Below, piece after piece: positions 1 to 11,183 of a DNA stretch of 64,000 nucleotides; the stretch's first letter is position 1, and each line of letters begins with the position of its first letter. The translations under genes were made by a program, and so were the position numbers. The stretch lies in NCBI GenBank assembly GCA_030407315.1, contig JALQPE010001862.1, forward strand, positions 1-64,000, given 5' to 3'. The notes beneath the pieces are model-generated. The model was not told the origin of the DNA. It ran no database searches and worked only from the letters and a program-made list of their open reading frames with translations. The stretch comes from Asparagopsis taxiformis. Its lineage: Eukaryota; Rhodophyta; Florideophyceae; Bonnemaisoniales; Bonnemaisoniaceae.

Positions 1-719
1 TAAGATTGTGTCGATGATACGACAATGTCACCATTCAATAGTTTGGTTGTTGACAAATTTCAGCCACCATGAATCTTTCGCTGGTTCATCTATAGGAAAC
101 CTGGACGGGGTCCTTACTACTTCTTCCAGAACAGGGCCTAGACATATAGTTGTAAATGCACATTAAAAGATAGACTCGTTATGATCATTCTGGTTGAGAC
201 AGATACGGATCACTGTCCCGTAATCTCCGAGATCGCCCTTGCTTATCAAACCTTTCTCCACTTGCGCTCAACTGGAAACCCTTTAGTTGCCCACATTCCA
301 GGACCGAAACACGTGTTTCGATCAGGAACATAGTATCCAAGCACGGCAAGCCCATTTATAAAACTTTCGAGCCATTCGCCAATGACCGCAGACATACTTT
401 TGACGTTGCAAATTATGGCCAGTTCTGGCTCTGGAACCATTAACTTCTAAAAAACTATCCTTTACGGTCTATGAATCACCAGAAACGTTGTTGGCATTCA
501 GTCTTCTTTCGACCTTGATGACCACGGGGCCCACAAAGGATCCGATGAAACCACTGGATCGTAAACAGTATTCCATTATGGAACTGAGAATAAAGTTTTC
601 TGTGCCCAATTGCGGATATACACACATACTACTAGTGGTAATAAGCCATTACAGGACTGCCATGCACACTCGTGGGCCTTCCAGCACAAAATATAATCTT
701 TGTGTTGCTCTGGTCGTGG
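1..719. other. Intergenic, no gene seen
   Basis: Only short overlapping reading frames without recognisable domains or signal peptides occur here on either strand. I see no tRNA, repeat or transposon signature. Confidence 0.5.
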
Positions 720-726
720 TATAAAT
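720..726 (+). promoter_or_regulatory. TATA box of the small secreted protein gene
   Basis: TATAAAT lies 107 nt before the ATG at 827. Several other genes in the window have a comparable box about 80-110 nt upstream of the start, which supports it as a core promoter. Confidence 0.55.
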
Positions 727-826
727 ACGCAACCTCTGTTGCTTCGGAGAAGATCTGGAGAATAGCCAGTACCCGACATCACGAGAATAATCCAACCCAT
801 CACACCTCCCCAAACACCGATTCAAA

Positions 827-1090
827 ATGAAGTTTTTGAGCCTCGCAGTTCTTGTCCTTTCCATCGCTGCCTGCATGGGTGCCGTATCGCCCGGAAAAGT
901 TTCCGACAGCATCAAGCGTTCCACTCGTCAGATCGATCCGACTGACTGCCCTGAAGTGTGCCGTGTTCTGCTGTTGACCGCTAACCTTGATTGCATCGGC
1001 GCCCCGGGAGACTGCGCCGTGACGACTTGTGACCTTGGAGGTGGCAACGAGGGATACATCTGTACTTTGACGGAGCTACCACCCCTGTGA
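827..1090 (+). CDS. Small secreted cysteine-rich protein (87 aa)
   Basis: The product starts with a clear signal peptide (MKFLSLAVLVLSIAACMGA), probably cut near residue 19. The mature chain of about 68 residues has six cysteines in DCPEVC, LDC, GDC, TTC and YIC contexts, enough for three disulfides. No known family was recognised. The ATG is the first in frame after the TATA box at 720 and the ORF ends with TGA at 1090. It probably acts outside the cell as a small structural or defence-type peptide, but that is inference from size, secretion and cysteine content only. Confidence 0.7.
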   Translation: MKFLSLAVLVLSIAACMGAVSPGKVSDSIKRSTRQIDPTDCPEVCRVLLLTANLDCIGAPGDCAVTTCDLGGGNEGYICTLTELPPL

Positions 1091-2067
1091 GGATGACGAT
1101 GCCGTCGTGGCCCCCGCTTCGCCAGCAGCATCGCCGGAAGCTTCCCCGAGGCTAAGCGCATGAATGGCTTTTTTAGGCTAGATGGAGTTTGAGAAGCAAA
1201 TGAATGCTCGGGATTCTGTCGTCCTATGCCATTATATTTATCGATGTGTGACAATCGTTGATCTGATTGTAGTCCATCGTTCTCTCGCAGGAGTCGCCAA
1301 GAAGTTTGTAATTTGGGACTCGTCGTACATTGATAATTGTAGTATAGTGGTATAAATATGCCTTTGATGCTTTGCAATGTAGTGAGACCCAAGTGCAATC
1401 CTGAATTGTGTTCAAGTAGAGCGATAGAAATTTGGAAACACGATTTCTATGGTAAACGTATCCAAAGTGGAGAAGGTGCTGAAGAGTTCCTAAAAGTTCA
1501 AGTGGGGTATTCAAAATGTAACGCCATCGCTTGGTAGTTATGAGGTGTGACAGTCGGATGATCATACTACCTTTTTTAATACGTCGATGATGAGAATTTA
1601 AACGGGCGTCGTAAGACTACCGTAAAAGAAAAGACTGCAGATGCATCCTTCCATCAACACTGACAGATTAGTGATCGACAGAGACAGTGCATCAGATATG
1701 TCAGGACGCTAACTCAACAAACGAAACTAACACTAACAAGTACACTGAAAAGTGTTACACTGACAATGCGACAAGCATAAAGAATAGCATTTCAGACCAC
1801 TTACGTTAGGATCAATAAACGGACGACGGTGACGGAGATTACCCTTCCAACAAGATAATTGTCCTCTGACGGCATTGTGACAGCGCTCTAAGCAACTTGT
1901 TCGGACAACTATCAACAGCACGGACAGGCGGCAATGACCGAAACTGTCATGCTTTTCATGGAATATTTCTAAACTATTTTAAATATTCAAAAATATTCAA
2001 AACTATGCAATTTTCATCTATGCCTTTACCGAACCCATCAGCTCCGCGCGAAGACTTGACATCTCTC
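1091..2067. other. Intergenic, no gene seen
   Basis: No supported coding region. An AT-rich patch at about 1975-2005 contains a short tandem duplication built on AAATATTCA. Nothing else stands out. Confidence 0.45.
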
Positions 2068-3230
2068 TCATGCATCCACTATAAGATAGTTGATCGCAAC
2101 GAGACAATGGCTACGACCTGTGATATCCAGTGCGAAAAGCGTGCACCCCCATTCCTCCAGAATGATTCTGAAGCATCCTTCCGCCTGCGTTGCGCGGATA
2201 ACATCAATAACTGCGAAGAAAGCGTTTCCAAATTCCCGAGCGTTCGGGTCTGATACTCTTCCAAGACCCGCTTCCTGAAGCGCCTGCTGATCTGCCATTT
2301 CCATTCCTCTCGCCGCCGCATCCAACAAATCATTCACATACATTTGATTCACCCGAATCGACTCACGATCTCCAAGAAACCCATGTCCCGGTACAAGAAT
2401 ATCAAAGTCAATTCCCAATAGCACTTCATGCGCCTCAACATATCTCCCGACATCCTCTGTGAGTCCGAGGTCCTTGAAAGGAGCCATACCCGGGTTGACG
2501 AAGTCCACCGCCATCAGAATCGAGGGCCCTCCGTCGACGGAAGATAAACAACCAAATCGCCATCCGTATGCGCATAAACCACCATCAACTGCATCACAAC
2601 CCCATTCCCGAGGTCGATCTCTCCCCCCTCCGGCCCAATAACATTGTCCGGTTCCGGCGCCCGATTCGAGGCCGACCGTCGGACCATCTCGCGCGTACGC
2701 TGCGTGGCGGATATCGTGATGTCCACGTCGGGAAATCTCTCGCGCATGTACGCGTAGAACCGCGTTCCGCCGCCGATATGGTCGTAATGCGAGTGCGAAT
2801 ACACGAAATCAAGCCGCGTGGGAACCGTGTCGCCCATGACGATCTCGGCCGCGTCGGTGAGTCTGGTCATCGAACCGTCGCGCGTGTTACTCGCCGCCGT
2901 GTCCGGGAAATCTACAAATGCAAAGCGAGAACCGGAGGTTACGATTAGCGCGATGTTTGTCCCGTCGTGATATGTCCATACATCGTCACGAATCATCGTC
3001 AGGTTGAATCCTAGCGCACTGACAGGGCCCAGGATGTTCTCCCGCCCGATTGGTATCACCTCGCAGTCTTCGCCGCTGTCGAGCTGTTGGAGACATTCTG
3101 CTACCGGCGCGCATAGCTGCTCGGATTTATGCACCCCCGCTTGTGGGAGGGTGTTTTGCGCCGCGGGAATGGCGAGGGCTAGTGTCGCTAGCAGGGGTAT
3201 GAGCAGATGTGGACTTGGTTTATGTGCCAT
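2068..3230 (-). pseudogene. Secreted metallo-beta-lactamase-fold hydrolase, broken by a frameshift
   Basis: Two adjacent minus-strand frames together cover one MBL-fold protein. The first (3230 to 2514, 238 aa) has a signal peptide (start MAHKPSPHLLIPLLATLALA) and the zinc-binding motif HSHYDHIGG, then a YAHTDGD segment carrying the next histidine ligand. It ends at a stop near 2514. The second (2514 to 2068, 148 aa) starts MAVDFVNPGM and supplies the usual next strand and the late VPGHG histidine. The split falls near 2515-2525, where one missing base in GGGCCCTCGATTC puts the halves out of frame. Family members are zinc-dependent hydrolases; the substrate cannot be told. The gene looks more GC-rich than its surroundings, as in DNA transferred from bacteria. 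A base-call error would restore a live gene. Confidence 0.75.
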
Positions 3231-3803
3231 GGTGATGGGGAATGATATCTCGGGAAATGTCAGCGAGGGAATAGAAAGCGGGCTGACGCATGGCTTGTGG
3301 TGTTAACGGGTGTTTTTGTAGAGGTTGATGTGGTTTTCTCTCAGGTGCGAATCGGGTTGGCCGTAATGTCGTCCATTGTCTATTATAGCTGATTGGATAC
3401 ATGCAACAAACGGAGTTTGCCGTGATGAACGGGTGATGCGCTTTGCTAGATGTCTTCATGAGAGCAGTTGTAGTGTGAGATAACAAAGAGTTGGCTAGAG
3501 ATGCATGCTCGGTGTTGAGTTGTGCAGTGAAAGATTGCAGATCTAAGATTTCTGATGGGATCAAGTTGTGCATTGCTAAACAGTAATTACAACTAAATTT
3601 CGCCAGATCGAATTGGACTGTAAAGGACTCCTGAAAATTATCAGGATTTCATCCAAACGTCTGAAACAGCCTGTCCATACGATAGCAAGTTGTCCACCAC
3701 AGATAGAATGGAACGACACTTTGAGTCCAGTGCATGCGACTCACGTTTATCTAATAGAGAAAACATCTCTAGCACTAGTACGTTTCAGAACATGATGACG
3801 GTA

Positions 3804-5024
3804 TCAAAGCCGGCATCCAGTGATCTTGATTGTACGGAGCACTCTCTTCGCATGTCCGTCTATCTGCCCTGTAAACCTTAGAGCACATTCAAACTCATCA
3901 GCACTACTCGGAAATCTGCAGCCTCTGTTGACTATCACATTGAGTCCAATTTCGAGAGCATCAGAAGGACTAAGAGTAACAGGCAAAGCTTGCGTAGATC
4001 TGGCCGTCAAAAAATCATCGCAATCACTTGTATCCAATTCGAACACTGTCCCCTTGTCTCGAACAGCATACAAAATAGCAGAAACCACCTCTCTCTGACC
4101 CGAACGCAGCACAACTTCACCGCCACCAGTGCGCGAGACAATTTCGTATGCCTGGCCCCGGGGGCCAGCAGGCGCAGAGGAGCATTCTCCAAATCTAGTT
4201 GTAGCACCGTTCAAACCATTTTGATGCAACGAAGCGGCAGCTACAGAAATGTTCTTTTCATTCAACTCATCAATAACCCTGTGTCGATCCAGAACCACCT
4301 CATCATCACATGTAGGCTCGTGTCCAGGCGCGTCTCCAAAGTACACGATAGTTCTTCGGGCACCATCCCTCCAACCAATGGAATCGTCCGTCGCTAAGCG
4401 ATGCAACGCGACGAGGTTAGCTTCGGGCAGATCGAAGCCACCCTGGTATGTAAGAGAGTCAAACGCCTGGGATATATGAGGAACACTCTTCGTGATGGAT
4501 TGAAGATTGACAAAGCCGTTGTCGGTTTCTGGTGAAAGTTCATCTCGAAAGAACCCGACCCCGAAAGCGTTGTCTGCACCAGGGTTGAATTCTTCCAATA
4601 TGCGATGGTATTCCGCTCTCAGAGATGAACCTGCGATCGCAACTCCACCCGTACCGTCTGCAAGGACGTACAGATCCGATTTGATCCGTGGGACGGAGAG
4701 AATGACCGAGAACAACGCCTCGTCAAAGATCGATAGTTGCGATATGTCTGGCGCTGTCTGTGTTCCAATTGTGAGCGTGTCATCGTCTCCTGGGTCTGTA
4801 TCATCTGGTCTTTGAGGATAGGTACATCGAAATCCGTTCGTTTCGCAGGAAAGAATCGAGCATCCGGCACTAATATACCTGGAGCAGGTGGAGAACACTT
4901 CTTGAAGATCTGTGCTGCATTTCTCATCAGGGCACCTGACGAATGGGACGGATACTTGTGGTTGAGCAAAACTGGTCTCAGAGATGATTACTAGTGCGGT
5001 AAGAAATGCGACAAGGACTTTCAT
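3804..5024 (-). CDS. Secreted integrin-beta-like von Willebrand A domain protein, copy 1 (406 aa)
   Basis: The ORF begins with a signal peptide (MKVLVAFLTALVIISETSFA). A cysteine-rich stretch of about 45 residues follows (VRCPDEKC, CSRYISAGC, CETNGFRC). A vWA domain spans roughly residues 105-300: SDLYVLADGTGG at the position of the integrin-beta MIDAS strand, NAFGVGFFRDE, a GGFDLPEANLVALH segment and RRTIVYFGDAPGHEP. The MIDAS loop reads D-G-T-G-G instead of D-x-S-x-S, so metal binding may be altered. The C-terminal ~100 residues have paired cysteines and no transmembrane segment. It is a clear paralogue of the gene at 7769-8959, transcribed divergently from it. In integrins this domain binds extracellular ligands; here the ligand is unknown. 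Confidence 0.75.
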   Translation of the reverse strand: MKVLVAFLTALVIISETSFAQPQVSVPFVRCPDEKCSTDLQEVFSTCSRYISAGCSILSCETNGFRCTYPQRPDDTDPGDDDTLTIGTQTAPDISQLSIFDEALFSVILSVPRIKSDLYVLADGTGGVAIAGSSLRAEYHRILEEFNPGADNAFGVGFFRDELSPETDNGFVNLQSITKSVPHISQAFDSLTYQGGFDLPEANLVALHRLATDDSIGWRDGARRTIVYFGDAPGHEPTCDDEVVLDRHRVIDELNEKNISVAAASLHQNGLNGATTRFGECSSAPAGPRGQAYEIVSRTGGGEVVLRSGQREVVSAILYAVRDKGTVFELDTSDCDDFLTARSTQALPVTLSPSDALEIGLNVIVNRGCRFPSSADEFECALRFTGQIDGHAKRVLRTIKITGCRL

Positions 5025-7368
5025 GATAGACCCGGTGGTTAGGTGGTTGAACTTGTTCTAATGACTTTTACAGACAATAGTGAAAAGATCTATGTCCAAG
5101 GAGTGTTTGCGGGCGAGGGTTGCAGCGTAATATGCCGCTTTTATCCGAAGCGATGAATTTAGTTTCATTATGAAGTGTGGTGTACGTAAAATAGTCTTAG
5201 GTCTAGTATAAACGTCGTGATGGACTGATATTAGTGCACAATTTGATTCACACGAATTGGTCATGAGTTGCAAACAACGAGAAGGATCAGGTCCAGGTGA
5301 GGTGTTAATGTACGGAAAATCTGGATTATTAAGTGGAGTTTGGTGTGGAAGAATGTTCAAATAGTCAACCCTTCTATATATTGATGTGCCTGAGATGCAC
5401 ACATAGCATACACGGATGTATTTGTCAGAGAATCTTCTTCATATCCACCGAAACTGCACACAACGAAGAGCTGTGATTGACGATGGAGATTTACAAATCT
5501 CTGTAGTCATGGGCGAACTATTCGACGAGCTTTGTCAGATTTCATGACATATTTGACCTTAGATATGTGTGGATTTCACCGTCTAGGCGTGCAAGTAAAT
5601 CTCTACCGCCCAATGAAGCAATTCATTGACCAGGAAGACAAATGTGTCATCACGAGATCCGCGTTTACACCCGTTCCGCAGAATGTGGTCGCTTGGCCCA
5701 GCGCAATACCCCTCTACAATAATGAATTGACATTCTGGATTGATCAGCCGGCACGTTTTCTCCCTGCCAACCTGAGAAGATTCATCCCGCAGCAAAACTG
5801 GCAAGCCGCCCCCTCAAGCCCCGAGAGTGGCGCGAGCAAATCAAGCCATCCAAACATGTGGATGCGCTCAATTAGTACACCACATTTGCACAGAGACAAA
5901 TACCTTCCAGGAGTCCACAAATTCTAAAAAGCCACGCACACAACAACAAACTTTCCCAAGACGGAACCACTTTCGAATCTTCCACAAACACCCGCCCCGC
6001 CCCTCCACTCAAAAATGATCCCTTAATCCCCGCCTCCCGCCCGTCTGCAGCACCATCATCCTCCATCCGCACCAGCGCACCTGCGACCAGCCAGGAGCTG
6101 CAACAAGCGCATCGTCAGCATCAGCCATGCGACCCTCTGCGCCGCCGCGAACCATAAAGCACCCATCAACCCCCACGCGCTTCCTGCCATATCGCGCCTG
6201 CGGCGCATCTTCCGCTCGCGACGATGACATGTGCGTCTGGCGCGTTACGGGCTCTCGTGACGCGGCGCACGTAGCCCGATATATCTTCATGGAACACGCG
6301 AGTGTCCGCCTGATTGATTGCAGGAGGCATTTGACTTTCACACGGGCATCCGAATATCGGGTGGCACGTTTGCCACATACCAGCCGCGATACACGTCGAA
6401 TTGAGCCAGAGTTATTTCCGTCGTCATAGTGGTGACGATGCCCGAGATAGGCCATTCAATCCCGTTGTGTCATGAGCGTCCATTTCAACAGCGATGATCC
6501 TCTCGGTGTTATGATCCCCGGATGTGCGTGATCCATCGCGTCCGTACCTGTCACTGGTATTGCAACGGAGGTTTGACGGTTGTTGTTGTCGTTATCGTCC
6601 GGTATGCCGCAGACAGCTGCCCCGTACCAGGCGGAGAAATCGATAGTTGGTGTGTGAGATTCGTGTCCACCGAAGCGTTGACATTTTCTTCCAGAAAATG
6701 TTCAAGAACGATGTGACCATGTCAAGTAACATTCAGGGTGGCATTCTTCGCCAGCGTACGCGACGACCTTGCTGTCGCGATAAGCCCTTCACAAGTTCAG
6801 ATGTCCACGCGGCACACAAGCATGACTTCCTGTTCGAGCGTGTTTCTTATTTGGACGTCAGAGTCAAATCTGGCCAGTGTTTCTATACTGGGAAACTTTT
6901 TGAAAATGTTTCTAATTTTAGACGCATTTACTGCGATACAGTCCACGCGAGCATCAAGTTCACTGATCCTCTTCCTTCTCCTTCCATCCCTTCCTGTTCT
7001 CTTGCTTCAGGCGAATCTAGTTGAAAATTCTATCCTCTGATTGTGCATAGCGACTGCATGACCTTATCACGCTTTATACCTGCTTCGCTAAGATATATAT
7101 CAACTATAGCCATGCAATAACACTGCTTGCCTCCACTTGCTCTTGGATATGCCTTCTATGATTGATTCAGCGTTTGTGCATATTTCGAATAGACAAACTG
7201 CTTGAGCAAAGACTATTTCTGATTGTGTTATCTTGAGAGTATTGGTGTTATTGCCTTTTGAAGAGACAATAGCATATGACTACAACGGATTATAATCTCT
7301 ACAACAATGACTATTCCTTTGCATCACGAGAATTACAAACACGGAGAACAATCGGCTTTTCTTCTCGC
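5025..7368. other. Intergenic region between the divergent vWA paralogues
   Basis: This 2.7 kb spacer separates two head-to-head paralogues. It contains only short, unrecognised frames. About 5.95-6.45 kb is visibly GC-richer and has overlapping ORFs of 100-150 aa on both strands, but none has a recognisable motif, signal peptide or clear start context. Confidence 0.4.
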
Positions 7369-7429
7369 GACAGGATGTCCAATAACGACGTCTCAAAAGT
7401 AATGAGACGTCGTTATTGGACATCCTGTC
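7369..7429. repeat. Perfect 27-bp inverted repeat (hairpin)
   Basis: Arms at 7369-7395 and 7403-7429 are exact reverse complements, starting GACAGGATGTCC on the left and ending GGACATCCTGTC on the right, around a 7-nt AAAAGTA loop. It lies about 340 bp upstream of the second vWA gene. It could be a tiny fold-back element, a cruciform-forming site or a transcribed hairpin. No target duplication was recognised. Confidence 0.8.
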
Positions 7430-7666
7430 TCGGCTTTGAGTCAAAACTGACATCGAGCAAGTCGGACCCATTTTGATCATTGTCACCATCTCTCCTACTT
7501 CGAGTAAATGTTTTTTTTGGGGCTATACCACATCAAATCCGTAACCAGTGACGGGACATACTCCCCGTCTTACCACAACAACACAAACGACAACCAAACA
7601 ATCTGAACGGTCGACTTGTTTCCACAAGACTACTATCACAATCATATTCCCCTCCCAAAATCCAGC

Positions 7667-7672
7667 ATAAAA
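7667..7672 (+). promoter_or_regulatory. Possible TATA-like box of the second vWA gene
   Basis: ATAAAA within CAGCATAAAAGCTG lies 102 nt before the ATG at 7769, the same spacing as at the 827 gene. A pyrimidine-rich leader follows. Confidence 0.35.
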
Positions 7673-7768
7673 GCTGACCTATTGCACGAGATCTCGTCTC
7701 CACCAACCCCTCATCCCCATCTCACCCGGATATCTCACCCTCCTCCCCTTGCCCAAACTGTTCCAAAC

Positions 7769-8959
7769 ATGAAGTTTTCCCTCGCTTTGTTCGTCGTACT
7801 TGCCATTGTCAGTCAGAGAAGTGCAGCGCAACCCGATGCTGAAGCATTTGTCCGATGTCCTAACGAATGCTTTTCCGACATCAGTGCCGCCTTCGCCGAA
7901 TGCGCGAGGTTCGTTCGATTTGGCTGTTCAATCATTCCATGCCCAGACGGTCGATTCAGATGCGACCGCGAGGATGCCGATATTGGTCCCGTTTCTATGC
8001 CTGGAGAACCGATCACATTCAACGAAGCGTCCATCTTCGATGATATCCGTTTCATGGTCAACTTCTCCGTACGACCAGTACAATCCGATCTTTATCTCCT
8101 CAGCGATGCTACCCGCTCAATCTTCCGGGCCATTGCATCCGTCAGAGAAGGCTTCAATGAAATTGTCGAGGAATTCAGTGATGGAACCAATGCTGCCTTC
8201 GGCGTCGGTTTCTATCGCGATGAAGCCACTGCCGGTACTGACAATGGATTTGTCAATCTCCAATCTATAACTAGTGACACTGAAGCGGCGACTATGGCCA
8301 TTAATTCACTCCGCGCTGATGCAGGCGGTGATACGCCTGAGGCTAATCTTGTAGCTTTGCATCGTCTTGCCACAGATGATTCCATCGGATGGAGACCGGA
8401 TTCTCGCAGGATCGTCGTGTACTTTGGAGATGCTCCTGGTCATGAACCCACTTGTGATGGAGGGATGACTCTGACTAGAGAAATTGTTATAGAAGAGCTC
8501 AAGGCGAAGGATATCACAGTTGTTGCTGTTTCATTCTCTTCTGATGGCTTGAACGCTGCCACGACAAGGTTCGGATCCTGCTCATCGGATCCAGCTGGTC
8601 CCCGTAGCCAAGCAGACGACATCGTGAGAGAAACTGGAGGTGGTGATGTAGTTCCGAGTTCGAACCAGAGAGCGATTGTTTCTGAAATCATGACCGCCAT
8701 TCGTAACATCCCGCGTACGTTCAATTTGGACAGCAGCGACTGTGATGATTTCCTAACTATCACTTCAAACCCCACTCTTCCAGTAACGGTTAATGTCGAC
8801 GGTCTGACGACAGTTGAGCAGGTGCTGAGATTGACCAACGTGTGCGGTCGTCCAGATGTTGACACTGATGACTTTTCTTGCAATTTGAAGTACACAGAGA
8901 CTGGAGCAGATCTACCGGTGACTCCTCTGCGGTTCATTAACATTGTTGGCTGCGTTTAA
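7769..8959 (+). CDS. Secreted integrin-beta-like von Willebrand A domain protein, copy 2 (396 aa)
   Basis: The open frame extends upstream to 7616, but the ATG at 7769 is chosen because it opens directly into a signal peptide (MKFSLALFVVLAIVSQRSAA). Order: signal peptide; cysteine-rich segment (FVRCPNECF, CARFVRFGC, CPDGRFRC); vWA domain at about residues 100-290 (SDLYLLSDATRSIF, AAFGVGFYRDE, GGDTPEANLVALH, RRIVVYFGDAPGHEP); C-terminal region with conserved cysteines ending VGCV. The MIDAS loop is D-A-T-R-S, closer to the D-x-S-x-S consensus than in copy 1, so this copy may still hold a metal ion. Long blocks are shared with the 3804-5024 product. No membrane anchor is visible, so a soluble or wall-associated role is inferred. 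Confidence 0.8.
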   Translation: MKFSLALFVVLAIVSQRSAAQPDAEAFVRCPNECFSDISAAFAECARFVRFGCSIIPCPDGRFRCDREDADIGPVSMPGEPITFNEASIFDDIRFMVNFSVRPVQSDLYLLSDATRSIFRAIASVREGFNEIVEEFSDGTNAAFGVGFYRDEATAGTDNGFVNLQSITSDTEAATMAINSLRADAGGDTPEANLVALHRLATDDSIGWRPDSRRIVVYFGDAPGHEPTCDGGMTLTREIVIEELKAKDITVVAVSFSSDGLNAATTRFGSCSSDPAGPRSQADDIVRETGGGDVVPSSNQRAIVSEIMTAIRNIPRTFNLDSSDCDDFLTITSNPTLPVTVNVDGLTTVEQVLRLTNVCGRPDVDTDDFSCNLKYTETGADLPVTPLRFINIVGCV

Positions 8960-9412
8960 AGGCGTGCGTTTGGGCAAGACTAGTACCAGAATAGTTTTGT
9001 TATCAAAATGATCTTAGCTTGCTGCGAATAAAAGATGTGCAATTGAATTATGAGACGCTTTATCAAACGAATACGCGGGCAGCAACGAGCCAAACTGGGC
9101 AGATATGGTCCAACTAGCACAGTTTGAGATGAGGAGCCGGATTGCCGAGATTGCTGTTCCTGACGATCTTGAGGAAATGTCGTACTCGGATGCGATATTC
9201 ATATAACCGGGTGACATGCCAACTCTAGTGACTGTGCAGGCACAACATCCGTTGCCTTGCAATCATTGGACTCGGTACTGATCGGTCGGTTCCACCCGCG
9301 GTGGAATGCGCCATGTCATGGACAGTCGAGTTGAGGCCTGAATCGCTTCCACCGCCACCTGGAAACGTTGCCAACTGTGACACGAACTACTATTATCAGA
9401 CTGCCACGGAAA
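8960..9412. other. Intergenic, no gene seen
   Basis: Sequence between the vWA gene and the left edge of duplicon copy A. No motif recognised. Confidence 0.4.
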
Positions 9413-11102
9413 TAGTCGAACAAAAAATTTGATTTTTGTTTTTTTCCTCAATTGAAACAAAATTTTCATTTTCCAGTCGCACACTTTGTTGTAATCCGAT
9501 ATGAAGATTACGTATGAATAGTTTGCATCTCAATTCAATGCTACACACGTGTACTGTAAGACATGACAGTACACGGGCGATCGCCGGCGGTCAAATAAGC
9601 GACGACGGAGAACAAGTACGAAAATGATATGACAATTCCAGCAGCACGTGATTGTGCTCAATACGTGTCCACGTTGCATATGTTAATCTGAACGATAAGT
9701 TGTCCGAGGAGGATCTTCACCTCTAACTGTCAAGACGCAAGGGGCTGTGTCGCCTTACTAAATTGAAACAGCTCTCGCTGATCCAATCGTAGCCGTCGGA
9801 TGAAATACATTTCCCAAGCTCGCGACACATCGATCCTGCTAATCCTTGCTGCCCCGTCCGTCCAGCACGTCGTTATGGTGACCAGTGGCTGAGCTAGACG
9901 CATTGATGTTCAGTAATTTGTACAGCCTCCATGTGTGTTCCTCCTTTTAAATCTCGAGTTTCATTCTACAGTAATATCAACGCCCATTCAACAGAGTGGA
10001 ATCAAGGGCCAGACAAGCACATAATCTATTTTTTGAGCCTGTTATGACGTACCATTCTTGGTGCGACAATGTTGAGGTGCAAGCTACATGCTTCAACCTT
10101 ACTGTTTCTTCAACACGCTACAGAATTGTTGGATACTGATACCGTTTGGCTGGCATATTTTTGTTTCCTTCATTTGTGCTCTTCCTCGTTCCGTAAGTGC
10201 ATATACACTGTACAACATAAACTTGAGAGTACTGCACTTCTTTTCCATTCACTGCAGAACAAGAAACATCGCATTTAATTATACACAGAGATTCACACTT
10301 CACACCCAACTGTTACTACACCGCGACAACAGCGGCGCACGCGGAGCCATTTCACTACTCTCCAGTGCTCGCAACGGAACAGAACAGAAAAGCCACGGCA
10401 TCCCAATTGAGAACAGTAGATACACTTCGAAAGCAACAAGAACTAACGCTCCCCTCTCAGCTTTCTTCTTTAGTACAGCCACTGTGACGTTGCGTCATGC
10501 ATACATGTGTACGGCCTATCCCACACACAATTGCATGTTGGACTTCTGTAGAGGCTTCTAGATGAGTTTATTGCCCAGTCGCATCTTGATAAAAAGACCT
10601 TATTGACATGAGTAAGCGTTATAATCGAGAAGGTTAAGGACCGCACATTTCTCACCAATGTAAGCGATACATCAACAACTGGACTCTATACCAATGATCT
10701 CTCCCAACATGACGCAAGTAGCACATCAGGTACATCAAGACTTTAGAGCTGGCATTGCGCTATGGTCCATGCAGAACAAACATGGGTGAAATGTGTAACA
10801 TAATGTGATGTGATGGCAGCAATCCATTCATAAACGACAAGTAGGACCTAGCAGACTACCCTTCAGAGCGCAGCGTATCCTTGGATACCCTTCGATCATT
10901 TCTTTCCGATGAGCTCATAATGCGTAGAATTAATTCATGTGGATGTGCGTTCCATCGTGAATTTCCTTCGGCTACTGTATTCATTGCTGTCAACAGTTGA
11001 CTTGCTATTCTTACCGATATTTCGTACCCGGACCCCAACTCGTACAGCCATGGCTAGATTGTAATTGGCACATTTCCAACAGAGCATACTACCCGTGCGT
11101 CA

Positions 11103-11110
11103 TATATAAG
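11103..11110 (+). promoter_or_regulatory. TATA box of the coiled-coil gene, copy A
   Basis: TATATAAG lies 81 nt before the ATG at 11184. The same box in copy B (about 43238-43245) has been cut off from its gene by Gypsy1. Confidence 0.6.
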
Positions 11111-11183
11111 AACGCGTGAATCTGTCCGTGTTGCAATTCCCCTGTTCTACCTCAACTACTGTTTGTCCAGTCTAGTGGCACCC

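Noticed and set aside
5872..6455. Overlapping GC-rich ORFs on both strands
   Set aside because: No domain, no consistent frame and no start context; high GC alone lengthens chance ORFs.
10088..10561. 157-aa ORF and neighbouring frames in duplicon copy A
   Set aside because: In copy B the corresponding frame is shorter and the sequence has no recognisable motif; likely chance.
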